Shown one piece after another: positions 1 to 5,486 of a stretch of DNA of 5,486 nt. The notes under the pieces are model-generated. The model saw only the letters and a list, made by a program, of their open reading frames with translations. It did not search any database and had not been told where the DNA came from. Source of the stretch: an uncultured Veillonella sp. Lineage in GTDB: Bacteria; Bacillota; Negativicutes; Veillonellales; Veillonellaceae. Where the stretch lies: contig URPV01000067.1 in the NCBI GenBank assembly GCA_900549805.1, positions 1-5,486 on the forward strand, written 5' to 3'. Within the stretch, counting starts at the first letter, position 1. The number at the start of each line of letters is the position of its first letter. The position numbers and the translations under genes were made by a program.

Positions 1-359
1 AATTATCCTTCGATACTTCCTATGCACAACGCTATGTAAATGAAGGTTTCTCCGGCGGCGAACGAAAGAAGAACGAAATTTTACAAATGTCCATCTTGAA
101 CCCTAAATTGGCCATCTTGGACGAAACTGACTCCGGTCTCGACGTGGATGCTGTCCGCATCGTATCCGAAGGGGTATCCCGTTTCGACAACGAAGATAAT
201 TCTGTTCTTATCATCACCCACCATAATGCGATTTTGCAAAGCCTTAAACCAGACTTTGTTCACATCTTGATCAATGGTAAAATCGTGAAAACTGGCGATG
301 CATCCTTGGTTGACGAAATCGAAAAACACGGTTACGAACAATTTAAAGCTTTGGCTTAA
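1..359 (+). CDS. sufC: SufC, Fe-S cluster assembly ATPase (3' part of gene)
   Basis: ABC-type ATPase of the cytosolic SufBC2D scaffold complex; ATP binding and hydrolysis by SufC drive the structural changes in SufB-SufD needed for cluster building. The gene enters from the left edge; the reading frame starts at base 3 and 118 codons are visible, about the C-terminal half of a family protein of roughly 250 residues, so Walker A and the Q-loop lie outside the window. Visible, in order: the ABC signature FSGGERKKNE (visible residues 16-25), Walker B LAILDE with the catalytic Glu at visible residue 41, the D-loop SGLD (44-47) and the H-loop ITHHN with the switch His at about residue 73. The KKNEILQ stretch after the signature and ETDSGLD are typical of SufC rather than of transporter ATPases. 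The gene ends with TAA, followed at once by sufB. It is intact as far as it can be seen. Confidence 0.95.
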   Translation, partial: LSFDTSYAQRYVNEGFSGGERKKNEILQMSILNPKLAILDETDSGLDVDAVRIVSEGVSRFDNEDNSVLIITHHNAILQSLKPDFVHILINGKIVKTGDASLVDEIEKHGYEQFKALA

Positions 360-360
360 T

Positions 361-366
361 GGGAGG
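361..366 (+). promoter_or_regulatory. Shine-Dalgarno of sufB (decides the start)
   Basis: GGGAGG lies 7 bases before the ATG at 374. An upstream in-frame ATG at 359 overlaps the sufC stop codon (TAATG), but this Shine-Dalgarno lies after it, so 374 is the better start. Confidence 0.8.
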
Positions 367-373
367 CTCCCTA

Positions 374-1786
374 ATGGAAGAAAGAAAGAAAACGCACATT
401 GACGATATGAATCGTGGCGTCTATGACATTAAGGACGAATTCTCCTACGAACACATCGCCAATAAGGGCCTAACAGAAGATATCGTACGCGATATTTGGG
501 CCAATAAAAATGAACCTCAATGGATGTTGGACTTCCGGTTGAAATCCCTTGAGATTTACAACAAAATGGAAATTCCAAACTGGATCCCTGATATTTCCGG
601 CTTGGATATGGAAAATATTTATACCTATGTAAAGCCTAAGGCTAAGAAGATGTCTGCTAGCTGGGACGAAGTGCCTGAAGATATCAAGGGGACCTTCGAC
701 CGCTTGGGTATCCAAGAGGCAGAACAAAAGTCCTTGGCTGGTGTAGGTGCTCAATATGACTCTGAAGTAGTTTATCACTCCATCCAAGAAGACTTGGTTA
801 AACAAGGTGTTATCTACACAGATATTGAAACAGCCCTTCGGGAACACGAAGATATCGTCAAACAATACTGGATGACCTTGATCCCACCAACTGACCACAA
901 GTGGGCGGCTCTCCATGGTGCCGTTTGGTCTGGTGGTTCCTTCGTATACGTGCCAAAAGGGGTACAAGTAGAAATTCCTTTGCAATCCTACTTCCGCTTG
1001 AATGCACCAGGGGCTGGTCAGTTCGAACATACCATGATCATCATTGAAGAAGGGGCGTCTGCCCACTTCATCGAAGGTTGCTCTGCTCCTAAGTACGACG
1101 TGTCCAACCTTCATGCGGGTGCGGTAGAATTGTTCGTCAAGGATAATGCAAAACTCCGTTACTCTACCATCGAAAACTGGTCCAAGAACATGTACAACTT
1201 GAACACTAAACGGGCCATCGTCGGTGCTCATGGGACCATCGAATGGGTATCCGGTTCCTTCGTGTCTCATGTATCCTGTCTCTATCCTATGTCCATCTTG
1301 AATGGGGAAGGGGCTCACTGTGAATTTACGGGCATCACCTTTGCTGGTGAGGGCCAATTCTTGGATACTGGGTCCAAGGTGGTTCATAACGCACCATATA
1401 CAACATCTAACGTAAACGCAAAAGGGATTTCCAAGTCTGGGGGCGCTCAAATTTACCGGGGCCTCCTCAAAATTGGTAAGAACGCAGAACACTCCAAGGC
1501 GACTGTTTCCTGCGAATCCTTGATGCTAGATGATATTTCTCAATCCGATACAATTCCTGCGGTTATCGTGGAAAACGACAACGTGGACATTGGTCACGAA
1601 GCTAAGATCGGCCGTATCTCTGATGAAGCCATCTTCTACCTCATGACCCGCGGTATCAGCGAAGAAGAAGCACGGGCTATGCTCGTACGTGGCTTTGCTG
1701 AACCAATCTCCAAGGAATTACCTTTGGAATATGCCGTAGAAATGAATAACTTGATTAATCTTGAGCTGGAAGGCTCCATTGGGTAA
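374..1786 (+). CDS. sufB: SufB, Fe-S cluster scaffold subunit
   Basis: Core scaffold protein of the SufBC2D complex, on which the nascent cluster is built at the SufB-SufD interface. With the start at 374 the protein has 470 residues, a normal length for SufB of Gram-positive bacteria; the in-frame ATG at 359 would add five residues but has no ribosome site. The N-terminal helical part contains NEPQWMLDFRLKSLE, a hallmark of SufB. The central beta-helix carries VPKGVQVEIPLQSYFR and IEGCSAP, whose Cys236 corresponds by my alignment to E. coli Cys254, proposed as the sulfur entry point. Cys380 (VSCESLML) matches E. coli Cys405, the proposed cluster/sulfur site, and Glu409 (GHEA) matches Glu434. 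The C-terminal helices have FYLMTRGISEEEA and ELPLEYAVE. The N-terminal CxxC-type cysteines seen in the E. coli protein are absent, as in other Gram-positive SufB. Paralogous to the next gene, sufD. Confidence 0.97.
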   Translation: MEERKKTHIDDMNRGVYDIKDEFSYEHIANKGLTEDIVRDIWANKNEPQWMLDFRLKSLEIYNKMEIPNWIPDISGLDMENIYTYVKPKAKKMSASWDEVPEDIKGTFDRLGIQEAEQKSLAGVGAQYDSEVVYHSIQEDLVKQGVIYTDIETALREHEDIVKQYWMTLIPPTDHKWAALHGAVWSGGSFVYVPKGVQVEIPLQSYFRLNAPGAGQFEHTMIIIEEGASAHFIEGCSAPKYDVSNLHAGAVELFVKDNAKLRYSTIENWSKNMYNLNTKRAIVGAHGTIEWVSGSFVSHVSCLYPMSILNGEGAHCEFTGITFAGEGQFLDTGSKVVHNAPYTTSNVNAKGISKSGGAQIYRGLLKIGKNAEHSKATVSCESLMLDDISQSDTIPAVIVENDNVDIGHEAKIGRISDEAIFYLMTRGISEEEARAMLVRGFAEPISKELPLEYAVEMNNLINLELEGSIG

Positions 1787-1795
1787 GGAGGAACT

Positions 1796-2854
1796 ATGAG
1801 TAACCAAGTACTTTTCAACGAACTTCCTAGACCAACCTTCCGATGGTTACAAGTTAATCATACGGAGGGTCAAGTCTGGGGTGACCGTACAGCTGTAGCA
1901 CCTATCGTGGTAGATGCTAAGGCTGGCATCGTTAGCCCTATTGCTAACCCACAACCACTCAAACCTGCCTATGCAGGGGCTAATAAATCCGTCCTCGAGG
2001 CGGTTATGAATGCCACTGGTGACTCTTACGCTATCAAGGTACCTGCTGGTGGCAAGGAAAGCGTGAAAGTAGCCATCAAGGTGGAAGCATCTCATACCCA
2101 AGCGGATGCCCGTTTCTTAGTAGAAGCTGGCAAAGACTCCCAAGTAGAAATCCTTTTCTACTTGGCTGGTAATACGAAAGAGGCCTCTACGGTACAGCTC
2201 TTCACTGAAGTTGCTGCTGAAGAAGGGGCTAAGGTAACCATTAAAAAGGTTCAACTCTTGGGTGATAAGGTACAACACATCGAACACCGCTATACGCGCT
2301 ATGCGGATAAGGCTGATGTGACCTATCTTAATGTTGAAGTAGGGTCTGCTGAGTCCTACCTCAACTACGAACAAGACCTTAAGGGCGTAGAAGCCTCTGT
2401 TAAACACGACTTGGCTTATATTGGTGGGGATGAACAAAAATTCGATATCGCTATGCTCATGACGCATGAAGCAAAGAAATCCTATTCCGATATTCATACC
2501 CTAGGTGCCTTATCTGGCAAGTCTAAGAAATCCTTCCGTGGGACCTTGGACTTTTTGAAGGGATCTTCTGGTTCTGAAGGGGCTGAAGAAGATACTTGTC
2601 TTCTTTTGGATCCAACGGTACACTCTGTATCCTTGCCACTCCTTCTCTGTAAGGAAGATGATGTAGTGGGTAACCATGCGGCAGGGGCTGGTCAAATCGA
2701 CCAAACTAAGCTCTTCTACCTCATGAGCCGTGGTTTCTCTGAAACAGAAGCTAAGCATATGATCGTAGAATCTATGATTCGTCCTGTTATTGACCGAATC
2801 GGTGACGAAGCAATTGAAGAAGAAGCGCTCGCAGCAGTACGGGCTAAGATTTAA
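1796..2854 (+). CDS. sufD: SufD, Fe-S scaffold subunit, short type
   Basis: Partner of SufB in the SufBC2D complex; also needed for iron acquisition in E. coli (family knowledge). The 352-residue product opens with FNELPRPTFRWLQVN, which resembles the LP-x-RTW-x-WLGVN start of clostridial short SufD proteins. It then runs through a beta-helix rich in V/I/T strands and ends in a SufB-like helical tail with FYLMSRGFSETEA. His294 (GNHAAGAGQID) aligns with E. coli SufD His360, the proposed cluster ligand on the SufD side, so the SufB Cys/Glu plus SufD His set is complete. It is shorter than the E. coli and Bacillus proteins (over 400 residues) and lacks most of their N-terminal helical domain. 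The start at 1796 is 4 bases after a strong AAGGAGG (1785-1791) that overlaps the sufB stop, giving a 9-base gap and probably coupled translation. Confidence 0.95.
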   Translation: MSNQVLFNELPRPTFRWLQVNHTEGQVWGDRTAVAPIVVDAKAGIVSPIANPQPLKPAYAGANKSVLEAVMNATGDSYAIKVPAGGKESVKVAIKVEASHTQADARFLVEAGKDSQVEILFYLAGNTKEASTVQLFTEVAAEEGAKVTIKKVQLLGDKVQHIEHRYTRYADKADVTYLNVEVGSAESYLNYEQDLKGVEASVKHDLAYIGGDEQKFDIAMLMTHEAKKSYSDIHTLGALSGKSKKSFRGTLDFLKGSSGSEGAEEDTCLLLDPTVHSVSLPLLLCKEDDVVGNHAAGAGQIDQTKLFYLMSRGFSETEAKHMIVESMIRPVIDRIGDEAIEEEALAAVRAKI

Positions 2855-2860
2855 GGTGAG
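2855..2860 (+). promoter_or_regulatory. Shine-Dalgarno of sufS (decides the start)
   Basis: GGTGAG directly after the sufD stop codon, 7 bases before ATG 2868; AGG at 2864-2866 may add to it. The frame is open further up to an ATG at 2790 inside sufD, but that would add 26 basic residues (KQLKKKRSQQ) not expected in SufS, so 2868 is preferred. Confidence 0.65.
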
Positions 2861-2867
2861 GCTAGGA

Positions 2868-4097
2868 ATGAAACCAGTATCTGAAGCATATAAAGATTTT
2901 CCAATCATGCACAAAACCCATAATGGGAAACGGGTTATCTATCTAGACTCCGGCGCAACCGCACAAATTCCTCAAATGGTCATTGACCGTTTGGTGGACC
3001 ATATGACTAAGCATAATGGGAATCCACACCGTGGGTCCCATATCTTGGCTGTGGAAGCATCTGAAGCCTATGAAAACGCCCGCGATCGGGTGGTGAAGTT
3101 CATCAATGCCAAACAACGGGAAGAGGTTATCTTCACTCGTAACTCTACGGAATCCATGAACCTCATCGCTCACTGCTATGGCCTTAACAATGTGAAAAAA
3201 GGTGATAAAATTCTTATCACCGTGGCGGAACACCATGCTAACTTGGTAACTTGGCAGTATGTGGCCAACCAAACAGGGGCCACCTTGGAATACATGTATT
3301 TGGATGACCATGGTCACTTGAAAGATGGGGAATTGGATAAAATCGACGCCTCTACAAAGATTGTAGCCTTCGCTCATGTATCTAATGTATTGGGCATGGA
3401 ATTCCCAGTCCGTCAAATCATCGATAAGGCTCACTCCGTAGGGGCTGTGGCCGTCCTCGATGGGGCTCAATCCACGCCTCATATGAAGATTGATGTACAG
3501 GCCTTAGACTGTGACTTCTTCGTATTCTCCGGCCATAAGATGTGTGCCTCCCAAGGAATTGGAGTCCTCTATGGCAAGCGAGAACTCTTAGAAGCGATGC
3601 CTCCATTCCTCATGGGTGGGGATATGATTGAGTATGTAAAGGAACAAACGACAACCTTCAACGAACTCCCTTACAAGTTCGAAGCAGGCACACCAAATGC
3701 GGATGGGGCGGTAACCTTGCACGCTGCTATCGACTACTTGGAACAATTTGGCATGGATAACATCAATGCCTATGAAGAAGAATTGGTGGCTTATGTCTTG
3801 CCTAAGATGCTGGAAATTCCTCACGTTCATGTTTTGGGGTCTGAAGATCCTAAGGAAAAACATGGGGTTATCGCCTTCACCATTGATGATGTCCATCCAC
3901 ACGATGTGGCGACCATCATGGATAGCCAAGGGATTTGCGTCCGCTCTGGCCATCATTGCGCCCAACCGTTAGGGGCCTTCTTCCATGTATCCGCATCTAC
4001 CCGTCTTTCCATGTACGTGTACACACGCAAGGAAGATTTGGATGCCTTCTTGGAAGTATTGAAAACTGTTCGGTCCGTTATGGGCTTTAAGGATTAG
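2868..4097 (+). CDS. sufS: SufS, group II cysteine desulfurase
   Basis: PLP-dependent cysteine desulfurase (class V aminotransferase fold) that turns L-cysteine into L-alanine and leaves a persulfide on its catalytic Cys for transfer to SufU. With the start at 2868 it has 409 residues, the usual family length. Visible marks: YLDSGATAQIP near the N-terminus, AEHHANLVTWQ (121-131) with the His pair of which one stacks on PLP, LDGAQS with Asp198 and Gln201, SGHKM with the Schiff-base Lys224, FEAGTPN (271-277), RSGHHCAQP with catalytic Cys364, and Arg379, expected to bind the substrate carboxylate. The short loop around Cys364 is the type II (SufS/CsdA) arrangement, not the long flexible loop of IscS/NifS. 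One oddity: after Lys224 the sequence reads MCASQGIG where SufS proteins mostly have M/L-x-GPTGIG. It lies 13 bases after sufD and is followed by its partner sufU. Confidence 0.96.
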   Translation: MKPVSEAYKDFPIMHKTHNGKRVIYLDSGATAQIPQMVIDRLVDHMTKHNGNPHRGSHILAVEASEAYENARDRVVKFINAKQREEVIFTRNSTESMNLIAHCYGLNNVKKGDKILITVAEHHANLVTWQYVANQTGATLEYMYLDDHGHLKDGELDKIDASTKIVAFAHVSNVLGMEFPVRQIIDKAHSVGAVAVLDGAQSTPHMKIDVQALDCDFFVFSGHKMCASQGIGVLYGKRELLEAMPPFLMGGDMIEYVKEQTTTFNELPYKFEAGTPNADGAVTLHAAIDYLEQFGMDNINAYEEELVAYVLPKMLEIPHVHVLGSEDPKEKHGVIAFTIDDVHPHDVATIMDSQGICVRSGHHCAQPLGAFFHVSASTRLSMYVYTRKEDLDAFLEVLKTVRSVMGFKD

Positions 4098-4109
4098 GAG
4101 AATTCATAC

Positions 4110-4535
4110 ATGGAAATGGATCAATTATATACGGACCTTATCTTGGAACATAACCAAGATAAACGTAATAAGCATGAATTGGCTGAATTCACCAATTCTG
4201 AACATGGTCACAACCCTTCTTGTGGGGATGATTTGACCCTACAAATCGATGTCAAAGATGGCATCATCAAAGATGCTGCCTACACTGGTTCTGGCTGTGC
4301 TATCAGCCAGGCCTCTGCCTCTATGATGATAGACCTTATCAAGGGTAAGACTGTAGAAGAAGCCCTCCACTATGTGGACCTCTTCTTGGGTATGATCAAA
4401 AAAGAAGTGACCGACGAAGCTGAGCTGGAAGAATTAGAAGATGCCATGGCTCTTAAGAATATTTCCAATATGCCAGCTCGTGTAAAATGTGCTGTGTTGG
4501 CATGGCATACATTGAAGGAAGCTTTGAAGAAATAG
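4110..4535 (+). CDS. sufU: SufU, zinc-dependent sulfurtransferase partner of SufS
   Basis: In Gram-positive bacteria SufU binds zinc and accepts the persulfide sulfur of SufS, passing it to the SufBCD scaffold. The product has 141 residues, a typical length. The conserved ligand set is intact: Cys38 and Asp40 in NPSCGDDL, Cys63 in GSGCAISQASASMM, and Cys127 in ARVKCAVLAWHTL. The stretch between the second and third Cys contains the extra residues that separate SufU from IscU, and the LPPVK motif of IscU (chaperone binding) is absent, so this is not a housekeeping IscU scaffold. AGGAG at 4096-4100 overlaps the sufS stop and lies 9 bases before the ATG. A second in-frame ATG two codons on (4116) is a less well spaced alternative. 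It is the last gene of the operon, followed by two hairpins. Confidence 0.96.
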   Translation: MEMDQLYTDLILEHNQDKRNKHELAEFTNSEHGHNPSCGDDLTLQIDVKDGIIKDAAYTGSGCAISQASASMMIDLIKGKTVEEALHYVDLFLGMIKKEVTDEAELEELEDAMALKNISNMPARVKCAVLAWHTLKEALKK

Positions 4536-4545
4536 CAGAATAAGC

Positions 4546-4563
4546 ACTAGTTGAGAAACTAGT
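4546..4563 (+). other. Small perfect hairpin with GAGA tetraloop after sufU
   Basis: ACTAGTT (4546-4552), loop GAGA, AACTAGT (4557-4563): a perfect 7-bp stem closed by a GNRA-type tetraloop in the RNA. It is followed by no T-run, so it is not a terminator by itself. It sits between the sufU stop and the terminator and may protect or tune the 3' end of the suf mRNA (inference). Confidence 0.6.
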
Positions 4564-4571
4564 AAGAACAT

Positions 4572-4612
4572 AAAAAAAGCACACTTACTCAGATAAGTGT
4601 GCTTTTTATTTT
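4572..4612 (+). terminator. Intrinsic terminator of the suf operon, probably bidirectional
   Basis: GCACACTTA (4579-4587) pairs perfectly with TAAGTGTGC (4594-4602) around a 6-base loop CTCAGA. The stem can be extended by five A-T pairs using the A7 run in front (4572-4578) and T5 behind; the T-rich tail continues as TTTTTATTTT to 4612. The A-run in front makes a T-run on the opposite strand, so it could also stop transcription coming from the right. Confidence 0.93.
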
Positions 4613-4662
4613 GTCATTAAGGACTGTGATTTTCTATATAATTAATAAGTATGGGATATAAT
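4611..4662 (+). promoter_or_regulatory. Putative promoter region of the pyrophosphohydrolase gene
   Basis: Two TATAAT boxes lie 20 bases apart, at 4637-4642 and 4657-4662. A TTGTCA (4611-4616) overlaps the terminator tail and could serve as -35 with TATATA at 4635-4640 (18-base spacer); spacing to the exact first TATAAT is 20, longer than ideal. The second box has no good -35. That a promoter exists here is likely because a terminator precedes and a gene in the same direction follows; which box is used cannot be told. Confidence 0.45.
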
Positions 4663-4701
4663 AAGAAGTGGAAGATGAATATTACATAGAGAAATGAAAT
4701 T

Positions 4702-4707
4702 AAGGTG
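4702..4707 (+). promoter_or_regulatory. Shine-Dalgarno of the pyrophosphohydrolase gene (decides the start)
   Basis: AAGGTG lies 7 bases before ATG 4715. An in-frame ATG at 4694 would add seven residues (MKLRCTI) but has only a weak purine stretch in front and would place this site inside the gene. Confidence 0.65.
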
Positions 4708-4714
4708 TACAATC

Positions 4715-5068
4715 ATGAGTGATATAGAGACGTTAACACAGTTAATTACAACTTTTTGCAGTGAACGGGACTGGGACCAATATCATAATCCTAAAGATCT
4801 AGCCATTGGTTTATCCACAGAAGCTAATGAATTATTGGATATCTTCCGTTTTAAGAGCCACGAAGATATGACAGAAATGATGAATGATCCTGAAAAAAGA
4901 GAGGCTATCTCTGAGGAACTAGCTGATGTCTTTTTCTTCCTCTTACGGTTTGCACAAATGAATCACTTTGATTTAAAGAAGGCATTAGAATCAAAGCTTG
5001 TATTGAATACTAAAAAGTATCCAGTAGATAAAGTTAAAGGGAAAAACTTAAAGTATAACGAATATTAG
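4715..5068 (+). CDS. MazG-like nucleotide pyrophosphohydrolase (dCTPase/RS21-C6 type)
   Basis: Small all-alpha NTP pyrophosphohydrolase, expected to cleave a (d)NTP to the monophosphate and pyrophosphate with Mg2+; the exact nucleotide cannot be read from sequence. The 117 residues match the single-domain dCTPP1/RS21-C6-like branch rather than the two-domain MazG. The metal-binding pattern is complete: Glu36 and Glu39 in LSTEANELLDIF, then Glu68 and Asp71 in EELADVFFFLL. Also typical are RDWDQYHNPKDLA (18-30), where the aromatic and His/Asn residues border the base pocket in relatives, and the C-terminal KKYPVDKVKGKN. The start at 4715 has the well spaced AAGGTG. Base use is much more AT-rich than in the suf genes. 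The gene ends with TAG TAG and is followed after only 9 bases by an in-frame ATG of the next gene, so the two are very likely co-transcribed. Roles of relatives include pool cleaning of modified nucleotides; a defence role is only inference. Confidence 0.87.
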   Translation: MSDIETLTQLITTFCSERDWDQYHNPKDLAIGLSTEANELLDIFRFKSHEDMTEMMNDPEKREAISEELADVFFFLLRFAQMNHFDLKKALESKLVLNTKKYPVDKVKGKNLKYNEY

Positions 5069-5077
5069 TAGGGAACT

Positions 5078-5486
5078 ATGGATCATAGCAAGTATCGAAT
5101 GACAACAGCCAATTTTAGGGATGAATTTGATAGCATCTCCGGAAAGTATTTGAGTAATTGGCCAATTTTATATATTCTGACAGAAACACTATTAGAAGAT
5201 AATATCAAAAAACAGAGACCTAAGGCCTACATTGGTGAAACTACTAATGGTCTTCGTCGTTTATCTCAGCATGCAAAGAATGAAGCAAAAAAGGAATTCG
5301 ATAAGGTTAACTTTATTTATTCTAAAGAATTTAATCAATCAGTGACCTTTGATTATGAGTCGAAACTAATCCAGTATTTTTCTGCTGATGGTATTTTTGA
5401 GTTACGTAATCGTAATGGTGGTTTAGCTGATATAGAGTACTATGATAAGAACTATTATGATGGAGAATTTAAGTACCTATGGGAGT
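5078..5486 (+). CDS. GIY-YIG domain N-terminus, probably of a DUF2075 helicase-like protein (5' part)
   Basis: The open frame starts at ATG 5078 and runs off the right edge after 136 codons without a stop. The N-terminal part looks like a GIY-YIG nuclease-like domain: LYI (31-33) for the GIY strand, AYIGET (50-55) for YIG, Arg60/Arg61 and His65 in RRLSQH, a likely metal-binding Glu94 in FDYESKLIQYF, then LRNRNGGL and YYDKNYYDGEF. This arrangement, with EFNxSxTxDxES-LIQY and NGNGGL-like stretches, is what I recall from large Bacillota proteins with GIY-YIG in front of a DUF2075 (Schlafen group 3-like P-loop helicase) domain; the helicase part would lie outside the window. The ribosome site is weak: AGGGA at 5070-5074 is only 3 bases from the ATG, so translation may depend on coupling with the gene in front. 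An in-frame ATG at codon 8 (5099) is less likely. AT-rich like its neighbour. Function unknown; DNA or RNA processing is plausible. Confidence 0.75.
   Translation, partial: MDHSKYRMTTANFRDEFDSISGKYLSNWPILYILTETLLEDNIKKQRPKAYIGETTNGLRRLSQHAKNEAKKEFDKVNFIYSKEFNQSVTFDYESKLIQYFSADGIFELRNRNGGLADIEYYDKNYYDGEFKYLWE

Noticed and set aside
87..100. ATGTCCATCTTGAA repeated at 87 and again near 1290
   Set aside because: Both encode MSILN within conserved protein segments of unrelated genes; a chance match from shared codon use, not a repeat element.
361..371. GGGAGGCTCCC palindrome that could hide the sufB ribosome site
   Set aside because: The stem would be only four pairs with a three-base loop; too weak to claim regulation.
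359..373. TAATG overlap of the sufC stop with a start codon for sufB
   Set aside because: The only good Shine-Dalgarno (361-366) lies after this ATG and fits the ATG at 374; the five extra residues are not typical of SufB.
470..1492. Long open frame of 340 codons on the - strand, opposite sufB
   Set aside because: It lies wholly inside sufB, has no ribosome site or recognisable motif, and its openness follows from the codon bias of the strong + strand gene.
2790..2867. Upstream ATG extending sufS by 26 residues into sufD
   Set aside because: No Shine-Dalgarno before it, the added basic segment is not part of SufS, and ATG 2868 has a well spaced GGTGAG.
2943..3965. Open frames on the - strand opposite sufS
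   Set aside because: They are shadows of the sufS codons without domains, ribosome sites or promoters.
3748..3972. Small + strand open frame inside sufS
   Set aside because: Out of frame with sufS, Met- and Trp-rich translation without any family likeness and no ribosome site.
1..5486. CRISPR array, tRNA, rRNA, insertion sequence or att site
   Set aside because: No spaced direct repeats, no cloverleaf or rRNA-like stretch, no transposase or terminal inverted repeats were seen on either strand.

Overview
The first four fifths of the window (1-4535) is a SUF iron-sulfur cluster assembly operon on the + strand, in the order sufC (3' part only), sufB, sufD, sufS, sufU. The genes are packed with gaps of 9 to 14 bases, each has its own Shine-Dalgarno sequence, and no promoter or terminator is visible between them, so they are most likely one transcript that starts left of the window. 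The division of labour follows from family knowledge. SufS takes sulfur from cysteine as a persulfide, SufU is the zinc protein that accepts it, and the SufB-SufC-SufD complex builds the cluster, with SufC as the ATPase. The key residues of all five proteins are present in the visible parts.

The operon is closed by a strong hairpin plus T-run terminator (4572-4612), preceded by a second, smaller perfect hairpin with a GAGA loop (4546-4563). The AT-rich intergenic stretch after it (about 4613-4714) carries two TATAAT boxes 20 bases apart and probably holds a promoter.

The last part (4715-5486) is clearly more AT-rich than the suf genes (14 G/C of 60 in 5281-5340, against 32 of 60 in 1441-1500). 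It carries two tightly linked genes. One is a complete small all-alpha MazG/dCTPase-like nucleotide pyrophosphohydrolase. The other is the start of a gene whose N-terminus is a GIY-YIG nuclease-like domain of the type usually found in front of a DUF2075 / Schlafen group 3-like helicase domain. This pair looks like an accessory module next to a housekeeping operon. A role in nucleotide-pool control or defence is possible but is inference.

The organism is probably a low-to-middle GC member of the Bacillota. The presence of SufU rather than SufE/SufA, the SufB and short SufD of clostridial type, and the purine-rich ribosome binding sites all point that way. The order C-B-D-S-U differs from the Bacillus order (C-D-S-U-B) and fits Clostridia/Negativicutes or Thermotoga-like operons; a Negativicutes member such as a Veillonella or Dialister relative is a guess from style only.
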